Below are positions 1 through 10,087 of a DNA stretch of 64,000 nt, one piece after another. Source of the stretch: Evernia prunastri (taxonomy: Eukaryota > Ascomycota > Lecanoromycetes > Lecanorales > Parmeliaceae); the NCBI GenBank assembly GCA_003184365.1, contig NKYR01000027.1:186001-250000 (forward strand), written 5' to 3'. The notes beneath the pieces are model-generated. The model saw nothing but the letters and a program-made list of their open reading frames with translations, had not been told where the DNA came from and made no database searches. The translations under genes and the position numbers were made by a program. Position 1 is the stretch's first letter; each line of letters opens with the position of its first letter.

Positions 1-484
1 AGTAGCCCGCTTCATTGTGAAGATGGCGGCAGCTTTGACTGAATGCGATGTAAGGCAGCAATTGACGAACAGTAGTTCGCTTTGCGATCCAAACGTTGGA
101 GTATTCGGTATTGATGCCTATGTAGAGACGTAGCCGCTCGACATAACTGGTGTACAATATAGGCGCGGCTTTTCTGACGATGACATCATTGAAGTCTCCG
201 AGAAGCATTGTCCATATCGGTTCCCGTAGTTCTAGCGGGAGTAACAGAATATATGAGGTAGAGGGCGATTGGCGGTGCAGTTTTTGGTTTAGCCTGATCC
301 AACAGTGTCGAAGGGTCTCCGGCAACTCCAGTAGCAGCAACAGGAGAGATAATACGATGGCCTCCGCCAATGCGAGAATGAGAGGTAGTGCCAGCACGAC
401 CATGGAATACGGCGCGATCGAGTAGTCCACAACTCCGAGTAGTAAGCAGACTAGCTGCCAGACTGTGGATCCCATTGTGTCCAT
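1..484 (-). CDS. Partial membrane protein with 2EXR/DUF7730-like motif, running off the window
   Basis: An open frame on the minus strand runs without a stop from an ATG at 484 (a second ATG lies at 475) to the window edge, so only about 160 N-terminal residues are visible. The first 60 residues are strongly hydrophobic (LVCLLLGVVDY, then ALPLILALAEAIVLSLLLLLLEL) and probably form two membrane helices. Further on, LLPLELREPIW resembles the short motif that opens 2EXR/DUF7730 domains in fungal proteins. The function of that family is not established, and an N-terminal membrane anchor in front of it is inferred here. The gene is convergent with nothing visible, and its 3' end is missing. The open frame and hydrophobicity are seen directly; the domain name is a resemblance only. 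Confidence 0.5.
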   Translation of the reverse strand, partial: MDTMGSTVWQLVCLLLGVVDYSIAPYSMVVLALPLILALAEAIVLSLLLLLLELPETLRHCWIRLNQKLHRQSPSTSYILLLPLELREPIWTMLLGDFNDVIVRKAAPILYTSYVERLRLYIGINTEYSNVWIAKRTTVRQLLPYIAFSQSCRHLHNEAGY

Positions 485-817
485 AGTTTGGCAAAGGACA
501 GAGGTGAAAAGTATATTGAGAATCGTTGGCAACAAAGAGATGCTAGAAGTGGATGGTTGGATGAAAGGTTCTGGGGAAGGTTGGTTAATTGCTGGCTTAT
601 CTACCGCAAGAATCTGGGAAAGGCGTTTGGTTGGACTCGTTTTAGTTGGTATGTAAATTTTGAGCATATCGCTTTGCTGTTGTGTGAAAATTTTCACTAT
701 GGCCGTAGTAAGCATGTCTTTGTAGCAGTATTCCGAAGCAGGCTCGGCAGTCTAGAACTGACTTCACATGAAACAAAATAACAACATAAACAAGACACTC
801 AAACCAACGCGAGCCTG
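485..817. other. Intergenic spacer
   Basis: This spacer separates the stop of the FAD oxidoreductase (818) from the start of the partial membrane protein (484), both on the minus strand. I see no gene, repeat or RNA in it. It must hold the 3' end of one transcript and the promoter of the next. Confidence 0.5.
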
Positions 818-2436
818 TTATTGTGTCTTCTTGTCCCTGACGCTCTTCGTCCCCACTCGAGGCACTAAAGATAGCATCTGTTCTACCACGAAAACAATTA
901 GTTCTATCATATATATACAGCCTCGCACAGCATGGTCCATCCACCCGAGGACCGGTCTCCTTCCTCTTGAAAAGGTTGAATCCACGAATTCGTAAGGCAG
1001 CTTCGCTCCCAAATGCTCTACGGCGACCTTGAGCCCGCTCGAGAATCCATCCTCGTGGAATCCGTACTTGGTCCAGGCGCCCGCATAGCTTATACCCCTT
1101 GTGTTCTGAATGCGTGGCAGAAGTTTCTGCGAGCGTATAGCAGCTGCATTGTACAATGGATGATGATATGTCCAACTACCCTGTGCAGATTTGGGCGGAT
1201 GGAGAGGATTGAGAGTCACAAGCACCATCCCATAAAGTGAGGGGATGTGCTGAAGAAGGTTCATCCAATACGTCAAGCAGACCGACGGAATGGTGTTGGG
1301 AGATGGGGAAGTGGTGATATAATTCCATGAGGACCAGGCAACGTATCTCTTTGGCATGAGCTTCGAAAGTCAGTGTTCCATTAAAGGGAAAGCCGGTGGT
1401 CTTGATACATACCGAGCGGTCTGAATGGAGTACTGCTGTATTCTTACTGGTTTTGAACCCCGACATGATCTCTTTTTCTTGGGCTGTGGCTATATCACGA
1501 ATGATCTCCATTGCTTGGTCCCCATGCGTTGCTAGGATCACATGATCGAACACATCTCTCTTACCATCTATCCGATTAACAGCTAGCTGTTCGCTTTCTA
1601 AGATGCTCAACGATTGGATTCCCGTATCAAGATGAACATGATCCTCGGGAAAATCACGCATTACAGCATCAATATACTGCCTCGAGCCGCCTACGATCGT
1701 CATCCACGTTGGACGAGCGGCCACCGTGGTGAGGAGATGGTGATTCCACATAAAGCGAATGAGGGTGATGGCTGGAAATTCCAACGAAGCTTTGTCTGGG
1801 CTGGTGCTCCAGACAGAAGCAGTCATAGGTATCAGGTAATCGTCGCGAAAGGCATCTGAATAACCTTCTTGGTCCAAGTACTCTCCAATACTCTGTTGCC
1901 GTGCAGGGTTCCCAACGTGTTTTGCTGATCCGCTGGCTCCGCTTATGTCGATCTCGCTTTCGTCCTCCTCGGAGAGTAGATCGAGCGCGAATTGATTGAA
2001 TCGGACAATGTCGAAGATCATCTGCCACATCCGAGGCTTGAAGAAGTTGGATTTTTGAGCAAATACGGCAGAGAGAGACGTCCCAGACCACTCAAACAGC
2101 CCTTGGTCGCGAGACACCCCAAAGGTCATATCAGTCGGCGCAGTGGGTATCTTGACCTCCTTCAGGAAGGCAATAAAATTCGCTACAAGCGTGAGCCAGG
2201 TTTCGGCACACGTTGAGCATGGACTAACGGTAGGTAGCGCTGTTCATAACGATGAAGCCAGTATCAACATTCACGGTTTTTCCTTGATATCGAAAGGGAA
2301 CTGTGTTGGTATGACCCCCTAGTCTATCCTTCGCCTCATAGAGATGAACTTCGTGGTCTGTTCCTTTGAGAGCCCATAGTGCCGCGATACCAGTGCAGCC
2401 ACTGCCAATAATGGCAACCCTCTTCTTTTCTTGCAT
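818..2436 (-). CDS. FAD-dependent amine-oxidase-like protein (COG2907 type)
   Basis: Three exons (2436-2229, 2182-1413, 1360-818) with introns of 46 and 52 nt give 506 aa. The N-terminus VAIIGSGCTGIAALWAL is a Rossmann FAD-binding GxGxxG fold, followed by the E...GGHTNTV motif of NAD(P)-binding/amine-oxidase families. Splicing restores the family-like strings NSATYPNFIAFLKEV and HSDRSLMPKRYVAWSSWNY, which supports both junctions. This family (COG2907) is often found in bacteria and fungi beside a DUF1365 protein and a cyclopropane-fatty-acid-synthase-like methyltransferase, where it is thought to act in lipid modification. Neither partner is visible here, so the substrate is unknown. The C-terminus is hydrophobic (IYMIELIVFVVEQML), suggesting membrane association. 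The family assignment is strong; the role is inferred. Confidence 0.85.
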
Positions 2437-2947
2437 AATTACGGTGGTTAGATGATGTTTTCAGCAACGCAAACGAGGTATCAGAGACCTCCTGATGTGG
2501 TCAATGGAAAGAGACGCAGGTAATATCCTCTCCACAGTCAGGTGGTATTCTCACAGCTTTGAGGAATAAAAAGTCATCAACTGAACCACTATAAACATGA
2601 TTCTATACTCATTTTAAAAGAAATGTCACTGCGTGAATTTTCAAGGCAAATCGTCGTATTCGTGTCTGCATGATGTCTTCTATATCGGAGTTCGGATTAA
2701 AGAAACGCCTAGCTTCAGCCTCTCAATGAATGCTGACAGCCTAGAACAGCCTCCTGCAACAGCGACATTTTGCAGACAACCCACACGCATTTTATCAGCT
2801 CTAACCTCTGCCATTGACATCTTAATATCAGGCTTCAAGCCAGCTTGATACACCTCGTGGTCTTTCATAGCAGTCTCCTCTGCTTTGGCCTACACTCACA
2901 ACCGCCCAGAGCCGCTCCACAGGCAGTCAACACCCACCACTTCGACC
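2437..2947. promoter_or_regulatory. Divergent promoter region between the FAD oxidoreductase and VTI1
   Basis: About 510 bp separate two divergent starts (2436 on minus, 2948 on plus), so both promoters must lie here. No specific element is recognised. An in-frame ATG at 2885 precedes the chosen VTI1 start. Confidence 0.4.
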
Positions 2948-3760
2948 ATGGCAAACCCACTGGATACAGACGCCGGCTCAGAGCTATTCAGCAACTATGA
3001 GGCTGAACTGAAACTGGTACAAGCAGACCTCAGTCAGAAGCTCGACCAAATCACAGAGTTATCCGGCGAGCCTAGGAAATCAGCAGTACGATTAGCGGAG
3101 CGCTCACTTGAAGAAGCCAATGAATTGGTATGTCTCCTCTCCGCTTCTCTCTCCCAAAAAGTTCCTGCCTTTACGCCTCCGCATCTGCTGACATCTCGAA
3201 AGCTCGACATGATGCGCATCGAGAAACAAAACATCCCTTCCGCAACCCGCTCCCGCATAAACCCCCGCTTCCGCAACTTCGAAACCGACATCGACGCCGC
3301 CAAACGCAAGCTCAAAACCCTCTCGGACGACCGCTCCGCCCTCTTCGGCTCCCGCTACTCCGACAATCCGACCAAAGACGACCAGCTCGAGCAGCGCCAG
3401 CAACTGCTGAGCGGAACGGACAGGCTGGACAGGAGCAGCCAGCGGCTGAGGGATAGCCAGAGGGTGGCGAATGAGACGGAAGATATTGGCCGGGGGACGC
3501 TGGCCGATTTGCAGATACAGAGGGAGACGATTCAGCATACGAGGGCGACGATGTTGGAGAGTGAGGGGTATGTGGATCGCAGTGTGAAGACGCTCAGGGG
3601 GATGGCTCGTAGGTATTTCATCCCCTTCAACCCTATACGGACCTTTCGAATGGTGAGTTGACTATGATGCAGGATGGCTACAAATCGGATTATAACGGTT
3701 GCGATCATCACCGTGCTCGTCCTTCTGATAATCCTGGTTGTCTATAGCAAATTCAAGTAG
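2948..3760 (+). CDS. VTI1: v-SNARE Vti1 (Qb-SNARE)
   Basis: Three exons (2948-3127, 3203-3612, 3673-3760) with introns of 75 and 60 nt encode 225 aa, the usual Vti1 length. Splicing gives EEANELLDMMRIEKQNIP and LRGMARRMATNRIITVAI, both matching the family. Order: N-terminal three-helix Vti1 domain (about residues 15-95), Qb-SNARE motif (about 130-195, with RDSQRVANETEDIGRGTL), and a C-terminal tail anchor (IITVAIITVLVLLIILVVY) ending in SKFK. Vti1 acts in vesicle fusion at Golgi, endosome and vacuole membranes with several SNARE partners. The ATG at 2948 lies in ACCATGG and starts MANPLD; the upstream in-frame ATG at 2885 would add 21 unlikely residues. The final exon carries only the membrane anchor. 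Confidence 0.93.
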
Positions 3761-4425
3761 GGGCTGTACGATTACAATGTTCAAATATGTTATCTCACTC
3801 AAAACTTACCAACATCTGTCACGCGCGTGATCGAGAGGTGAAGCTGGAGGTCTTTTCTCGCTGAAAGCCACCCGCCAGATGTTTCTCTTCTGAAGGACCA
3901 CATCCCAAGCGCGGCAACGCTGATGTGTTGATGCACTAATAGTATTGATACCTTCAGATTGGCCTTTCTGGCCAGCCTACGAACCTCTGCGGCTTCGGAA
4001 AAGCAGACCTTGAATTTCAATCCACGTTCTCGAGGGGAAAGATCGGAAGGGAACTGCCATGAGACTTCCGATGAAAAGAGAAGACGGTCTGTCTGCAACT
4101 CCGCATGCATACCTGTCCTTATTGAATTGGCTCTTTTTTCGGGAGCAGAGATCAGTGCTGATATTGAATTGCTCGTATGGATGGGCGAGGTGGACGGCTA
4201 CGATAGCCTACAGGCTTCAAAAACCGATTAATTCGCTTGATGTTCAAGATGAGGTAAGACGAACAACTTTTGCAGCTCCAGACAAAAATGTTAAAAGCTA
4301 TGTACAAGCCATGAAATTACTTATGCCGTGCAGCCTCTCGTGTCTCAAGGGAGTGTAAGCAAATCTTCATCACTTCGCTCCTACACGTTGTCGGGCTAGG
4401 TCATTGCTTCATATGATTTCCCCGT
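3761..4425. other. Intergenic spacer between converging genes
   Basis: VTI1 ends at 3760 on plus and the aldo-keto reductase ends at 4426 on minus, so this is a tail-to-tail spacer. Open frames of up to 103 codons occur on both strands but lack family features and convincing codon use. Confidence 0.5.
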
Positions 4426-5671
4426 CTAGTAGCCTTGAACCACTTTCGGCATATACGGCTCCTCCAGGTACTTCGCCTCCTCATCGCTCAACTCGAACTT
4501 GACCGCCTCGACCGCCTGGTCGATCCTCTCCTTACTTCCGAGTCCCACAATCGGGTTGACGCCCTCTTGTTTTATCGACCACGCGATAGCCACCAGTGCC
4601 ATACCGACGCCTCTCTTCTTCGCAACCTCTTCTAATCGATCCACAATGTTTTTATCGATCTCCGTCTCCTTGCTTCGGATGAGGGCCTTGAGGAAGTTGT
4701 CGCTCCCTTCACGCTTGGTGGATCGATCGCCCCAAGGTCGGGTGAGGACGCCGCGGGCGACTGGAGACCATGGAATGCAGCCTACGCCCGAGGCGCGGCA
4801 GTACGGGAGCATCTCCCGCTCTTCTTCGCGGTAGATGAGATTGTGGTAGTTCTGCATGGAGATGAACTTATGCCTGGACAAAAGTCAGGTGCAATCAACC
4901 CATAAGATGTTGGCATCTCACCATCCGTTGGCTTCAGCAATATTTTGCAACATCTGGAACTCCCACGCCGCCATTGAGCTAGCTCCTATGTACCTCACTT
5001 TCCCGCTCTCCACCACATCGTTCAACGCCTTCATGATCTCCTTCTTCGGCGTCTCCCTATCCAATCTGTGGATTTGCAGAACATCGATATACGTGCCCAA
5101 TCTCTTCACACTTGCATCTACTGCATCGAAGATGTGCTTGCGGCTCAGACCGATTTGATTGACCATATCGTCGTCGTTTTTTGACATGGCAGCAATTCGA
5201 GGTTGGGCGCCGGATTGGTCAACACCTTCTCTGGTCAGTATTGAAATCTTGATACAGTCGTTTGAGGAAACGGATTAGTGTGTACCGAAGTAGCATTTCG
5301 ACAGGATAACCACTTTTTGACGTGGGATACTGTATTTTTGCAAGGCTTTGCCTATGATCTCTTCTGATCTGCCGTTGGAGTACACGTCGGCCTTGATACT
5401 AGGTCAACAACTAGGAGCGGACAGAAGGCAACGTTCTGATGTAGGTTACGCACAGTATCCCAGGTATTCAGACCAACTTTATAGGCGTGCTCGAGCAAAG
5501 GAAGTGATTTCTCCTCGTCAAGAACCCACTCTTGCCATTCGGGCGAGCCATAGGACATAGCCCCAAGGATGACCTTCGATATCTTGAGACCCGAGTCTCC
5601 TAATCTGAGGACATTGTCAGCTTCGCGAGATACACATCAGTTGATGGTTCCGCTTGCCGTGTGTATTCCAT
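4426..5671 (-). CDS. Aldo-keto reductase
   Basis: Five exons (5671-5658, 5604-5454, 5391-5286, 5228-4922, 4873-4426) give 341 aa. The protein starts MEYTRLGDSGLKISKVILGAM, typical of yeast and fungal aldo-keto reductases. The catalytic set is visible: Asp and Tyr in DTADVYSNGRSEE, Lys in LSKCY, His in LQIHRLD. NADP(H)-binding strings follow (SMQNYHNLIYREEEREMLPYC; NPIVGLGSKERIDQAVEA). Reaction: NADPH-dependent reduction of an aldehyde or ketone; the substrate cannot be read from sequence. Exon 1 is only 14 nt, and the best-fitting first intron begins GCAAGC rather than GT. A GT donor inside it would give a 29-nt intron and a poorer N-terminus. The exon 3/4 junction (GTACAC to ACCAGAG) is less certain. 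Confidence 0.88.
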
Positions 5672-6446
5672 TGTGGATTTGAAGCGTTGTGCGTTCTGCT
5701 GTGATAGGAAAAGGACTGGCTTAACAGTTTTTTTGGTGGAAAAAGCTTTCACAGGGTGTATCGCATGAAAGAAGTTCATAGAGATTCAAAGAGAGCTGGG
5801 CAAGTGCTCGCTTTTTGAACTGTTGCAACAATTGACATCATCACGGAAATAAGCGCTTAATGCCACTGCCGACGTCCCGGACTCAACACTATTTCCGCCA
5901 TCAGGAACGTGTTGACAGCTCTTGCTTCAACCGAGATCGTCGAGTCAGAATCTCGGAAGACGCCGGCGAAGTCATGATATGGGCAAAACGGACTTTAGAA
6001 AAATATGGGTCAGGATTTACCACTTTGGCAGAGCACGCCGGACTTAAGTTTCAATAAAGTCGATGAAGGATCTTCGTCGGTGATGCTCATCGTAGTCATT
6101 GAACGGCACAATCCCCAAGACACAACGTCCGTTTGCTGTTTTGTATTGCAATACATGCATGTAGGATCGTCTGATAGCCATACGTTTCTCTGAATTTTTG
6201 CTGGCTTAACAGTTCGGCACCGTGGAGTATGGTGTATGCCTGCTGCCTCAGACCTCTGAGAGCTTAGGTGTTTGGGGCCTCGAGAGGGACTTTGCTAGTC
6301 TGTGTATTACAAACCATGGAGAAAGTGGCCGTGTAGACTGATTCGTTCGAACACGATCCCGACGGCGCAAGGTCCGGGAACTCCGTTGGGGTCTTGTCTG
6401 AATGTCTCTGTATTGTGAAGCCTGTTGCGCAATATAGGCATATCCT
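5672..6446. other. Intergenic spacer
   Basis: This is 775 bp upstream of the aldo-keto reductase and downstream of the rhomboid-like gene (both minus). Short open frames are present but none is convincing. It holds the reductase promoter. Confidence 0.45.
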
Positions 6447-7428
6447 TCAGAAGGCACCTCTAAACTGGTCCAGTATACCTCTTCCCAGTGTTCTCCTTCT
6501 CACCTCGCCCTCACTCCTGCCATCAGCACCTGTGCCACTACCCTCCCCTTCCAATCTTCGCCTCAACCTCTCGAACCCTTGGCCAGTATTTGCTTTCTTC
6601 TCACCAACCCACCACCCGGGTACCCTCCACCTACCCCAGGCGCCAGGTCCCCATTCGCCCCGCCAGGCCACTCCAACCATCCAGCCCACACTCGCCGCTA
6701 TCGCGGAGCCTGGGAACGAAGATAGGGCAAGCTGGCCAGCGAGCAAGTAGACAGGAAACTTATCGCTGAGGACTGGTCCTTGGTCTTCGCTTGCGTTGGA
6801 GGATGTAGAGGGGGATCTAGAGAGCACGATGCGGTACTTGTACATTGTAGGTATTGCGGCGTGGTATTGAGCGAGAAGGGCAAATATAAGTGGCGTGGGA
6901 CCTGCGGGGAGGTGGTTCACGGCACCGAATGTGAGCGGGCGAAGCATAGTTGCTATGATTGGAGGGAGGAGTAAAGTTGGTGGGAGGACGCTCAAGAGAA
7001 ATGACTACAGCAAGTGTTCGTCAGCCCAGCTATGGTCACAAAGAAAGTATACAGATAAATGCTCACGGCGAACTTTCGAGAGCCCCATAAGCGCTCAATG
7101 ACGCGGAGGTGGTAGAGAGACATGGCGGCGAACAGGAGTTCTGTGGAGTTGTTGTAGCAGCTCTATCCATTGACAGAAGTTAGTCTGGGTCTGTCGCTCC
7201 TCGATGGCTACCTTCCTAAAGAAGACCACGGTCGGGGTTCCTGTAGAGTGCAATGATTACCTGCCAAATCAGCAACCTCCACGCCTGCATGTACTGCCAT
7301 AGATGCGGTATGACCTGGATATAAAAGAGATACTTGGTGTCTGTAATGCTGACAAGTATTGAGGAAGCAATGACGCCGAAAAAGAGGAACTGAGAGACAG
7401 GAGCGGCAGTGAAGCCGGAGGTGATCAT
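6447..7428 (-). CDS. DSC2: Rhomboid-like DSC E3 ligase subunit 2 (Dsc2/DscB-like)
   Basis: Three exons (7428-7261, 7162-7067, 7004-6447) with introns of 98 and 62 nt encode 273 aa. Splicing yields LLIWQSCYNNSTELLFAAMSLYHLRVIERLWGSRKFASFLLSVL, characteristic of the fungal rhomboid-like Dsc2/Ucp14 group. Several membrane helices are visible: SQFLFFGVIASSILVSI near the N-terminus, FLLSVLPPTLLLPPIIATML, PTPLIFALLAQYHAAIP and VYLLAGQLALSS. In yeasts and Aspergillus this subunit belongs to the Golgi/endosome Dsc ubiquitin ligase, which cleaves SREBP-type factors and removes misplaced membrane proteins. I see no rhomboid protease Ser-His pair (expected for Dsc2) and no obvious C-terminal UBA domain. 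The short basic tail RRRTLGRGILDQFRG ends the protein. The start is the ATG at 7428. Confidence 0.75.
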
Positions 7429-8299
7429 GGTAGCCGACAAAGAAAGTAGTTGTATGAAGGGATCTAGGATCTAAGCATGTCGGTGCTTGCACAGAAAGGC
7501 TTGTAGCATAACTACGAACCTCAACAAAGAGAGAGGAAGGATTATGTTGGAAACGATGACGAGCTATCATTTTCTTATTTACAAATATAATCGATGTGTT
7601 TAGCAAACCTTAAAATTGTTGTTGAGTACAAATCCTTTCACAGCCATCGCGTCACTGAGGTCGCCTCACATAGGTAGATATCACAATTTCACAAAGGCCT
7701 CCCTCCCTCCCAGTAGTGCTAGATATCCAAGCAAAACCGCTAGGTGTCCAGAAGCGAAACGATGCGCCCGCATCCTGAAGAGCCATCGCATGACCCTAAT
7801 GCTTCTGATGTCGCAACTCTCTACAGTATCCGTACTCTTCCATGGTCGGTGTTAAAAGTCACGATCCTTAGAGTCCAATCCAGCCGTAGTTAACACCAAT
7901 TACGGATTTTCATATACATTTCTATCGACTTATTTGGGTTGCCTTCACATAGAGTCTATCGTGGTCAAGGGTGTATCCTGCTTCATTTGGTAATGGTTTA
8001 GGACTTAGACCAAATGTTCAGGACGTTTCAGACACGCATTCTCATTTGCATGAGTGTGTTCGTGGACGCTGGAAGTGCCATTCCCGCACCTTTCGTTCCT
8101 GATCTTTCTCAGTGCATTTCAGGAAACGTGCATAATCCAGCTCTATGAGCATGTTTCCTTCTTCTACCCACCGTGCTCGTGCAAAAACCAACCCAAAGCT
8201 CTCGATATTTCGGAATTGAGACTGTCACAGCTGGTAGCCATCATCGAAGCCATAAGATTCTATTGAGGCATGATCAAGAGGCAAAAAGCAATGGCGTAC
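7429..8299. other. Intergenic spacer
   Basis: This is 871 bp between the end of the ankyrin gene and the start of the Dsc2-like gene, both on the minus strand. It is AT-rich with short open frames only. I see no supported feature beyond an expected promoter near 7430-7900. Confidence 0.45.
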
Positions 8300-9103
8300 T
8301 TATTTTCTAGCGTCGTATATGATCTGATAAACCTCCGCATTGTTCAATTTCACCGACATTTCCAAGGCCGCAATGCCCGCATAGTTCATCAGATCCAGTT
8401 GAGCCCCACTCCCCACCAAGAAGGCAACCACATCCTCATGCCCGCCCTTGACCGCCTTGTGTAAAGCGGACTCCTCCTGGTAGATTCTCGTGTACAGCTC
8501 GGTATCACTCATGCGTATCAAGTCGATGTTGGCACCGTGTGAGAGCAAGCACTGAACAGCCTCGAGATTCCCGTGTTCAGCGGCGACAATTAGACCACCG
8601 CTACGGTCGATCTCAGCGCCATGTTTGACGAATAAATCGATCATCTCAACGCTGTTCTTTTGAGCTGCTTTTGCTAGTGGCCGGTAGACATGGGTTTGCA
8701 GACGGGTTTGGTGGTCTTGGTTCACTTTTGCACCGTGCTCTAGGAGATACGTAGCTAATCGGATGTCGTTCCGGAACGCCGCCCAGATAAGTGGACCTCC
8801 AACATTCCCATCATGTTCGTAGTTTAGATCGAAGCCGGCAGGGACCAACACCTTGTAGACGTTGAGCGAGCTGGATTTTATAGCACCCGAACGCACTGCA
8901 TCGTTGTTGACGTCAGCACCTAAGCTGATGCAGAATTGGAGGAGTCTGGCGTGGCTCTCACTAGCAGCTATGGCAGCCAGCTTCTCTAGCGTAAGATCGG
9001 CTTGTTGAAGCGAACTAGATTGGTCTGGCTGCAGAAGACTCTTGAATGCCTTGAGGTTGCCTTTCGATGCTGCCAGAATCAGGTTCTCTTGTTTGGATGG
9101 CAT
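8300..9103 (-). CDS. Ankyrin-repeat protein
   Basis: This is a single-exon frame of 267 aa starting at the ATG at 9103. Degenerate ankyrin repeats run along its whole length: AASKGNLKAFKSLL, LLQFCISLGADVN, PLIWAAFRNDIRLATYLLEHGAKVN, PLAKAAQKNSVEMIDLFVKHGAEID, LIVAAEHGNLEAVQCLLSHGANID, SALHKAVKGGHEDVVAFLVGSGAQLD and a last half repeat. There is no signal peptide, membrane segment, F-box or other catalytic domain. Ankyrin repeats mediate protein binding; the partner is unknown. The lack of introns fits many lineage-specific fungal ankyrin genes. Confidence 0.85.
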   Translation of the reverse strand: MPSKQENLILAASKGNLKAFKSLLQPDQSSSLQQADLTLEKLAAIAASESHARLLQFCISLGADVNNDAVRSGAIKSSSLNVYKVLVPAGFDLNYEHDGNVGGPLIWAAFRNDIRLATYLLEHGAKVNQDHQTRLQTHVYRPLAKAAQKNSVEMIDLFVKHGAEIDRSGGLIVAAEHGNLEAVQCLLSHGANIDLIRMSDTELYTRIYQEESALHKAVKGGHEDVVAFLVGSGAQLDLMNYAGIAALEMSVKLNNAEVYQIIYDARK

Positions 9104-10087
9104 CTTTGCGAGGTGTGGTATTGTAGATAGGTAATCATACGGACAAGAAAACTGGGTTTATGTACTCTCAAAAGCCCCAGACCAACAACACAGGAACAAT
9201 GACAATATTAGTGAAGACAAACTGATAAAGAGGTTTGACACTCTCGTATGCAAGCCTCAAGATGCATTTCGCTGTCACTCTCCACTCCTTATATTTATAG
9301 CGTGTGAGGTCATCGCATACTGGAAGCGAGCTCTTCGACTGCATCTCGTACGCAGCAACATCTTAGTGCTCATTCACCAATGTCCTCCGTGGCTGACCGC
9401 GTGTACTGTTTGTTCTTCTTCTGTTTGGCTTTGAAAACAAAAAGGAGCCCTAACTCTCATCTGACACAAAGAAATATTCTCAGCACTCGCATATGCTCCT
9501 AGCTCAGCAACGTACTCGTAATGTATGTTCCATGTGCAGTCTCTGCTTCCTGGAATTCAAACTCAATCTAGCGGAGTTCTGGGTTCTGCTACATTGTCGT
9601 AGCTCTGAGCACCTGGAAAGCACATGACTTAAGCAATCAAGGGTCTCGCATAAACATCACGCATCCGCACCATTCTCAAAAAGACAATTGGAGAATATGA
9701 TACAAACTTGTGGATCACCAACGGAGTCGTGCCGTCCTCCAGTATCATATTGCTTCGTTGCAGCGCTAAATCCTTGCGCTAGGCGGCGAACCGAGGCTCG
9801 TTGAATGTAGGAGCGACAATCTAAACAAGTTACGCAACTCACTACACTCGCTCGTATCCAATAGAAGGAATCCCAACAAAGCCGGCGGGGAGTCATACCT
9901 CGGCTGTTATGGGACGGGAACGGGGAGATGCTATCCTCCGCTCGTCTATGAAGCTTTCGCCAATAGCCATTATAATCTGTCATGGTCTCACTTTTCCAAT
10001 TGAACCGTCGATTCGTTCTGGTTTGCTGCTGAGGAGTTGCGGAATCCGCTAGACATCTTCGGAGATCTAAACCAACACAATTCTTCA
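9104..10087. promoter_or_regulatory. Divergent intergenic region
   Basis: This is 984 bp between the divergent ankyrin gene (minus) and the DUF829 gene (plus). It must contain both promoters; a TATA-like ATATTTATAG occurs near 9290. A 145-codon open frame on the minus strand (9657-10094) shows no family features and overlaps the next gene's start. Confidence 0.4.
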
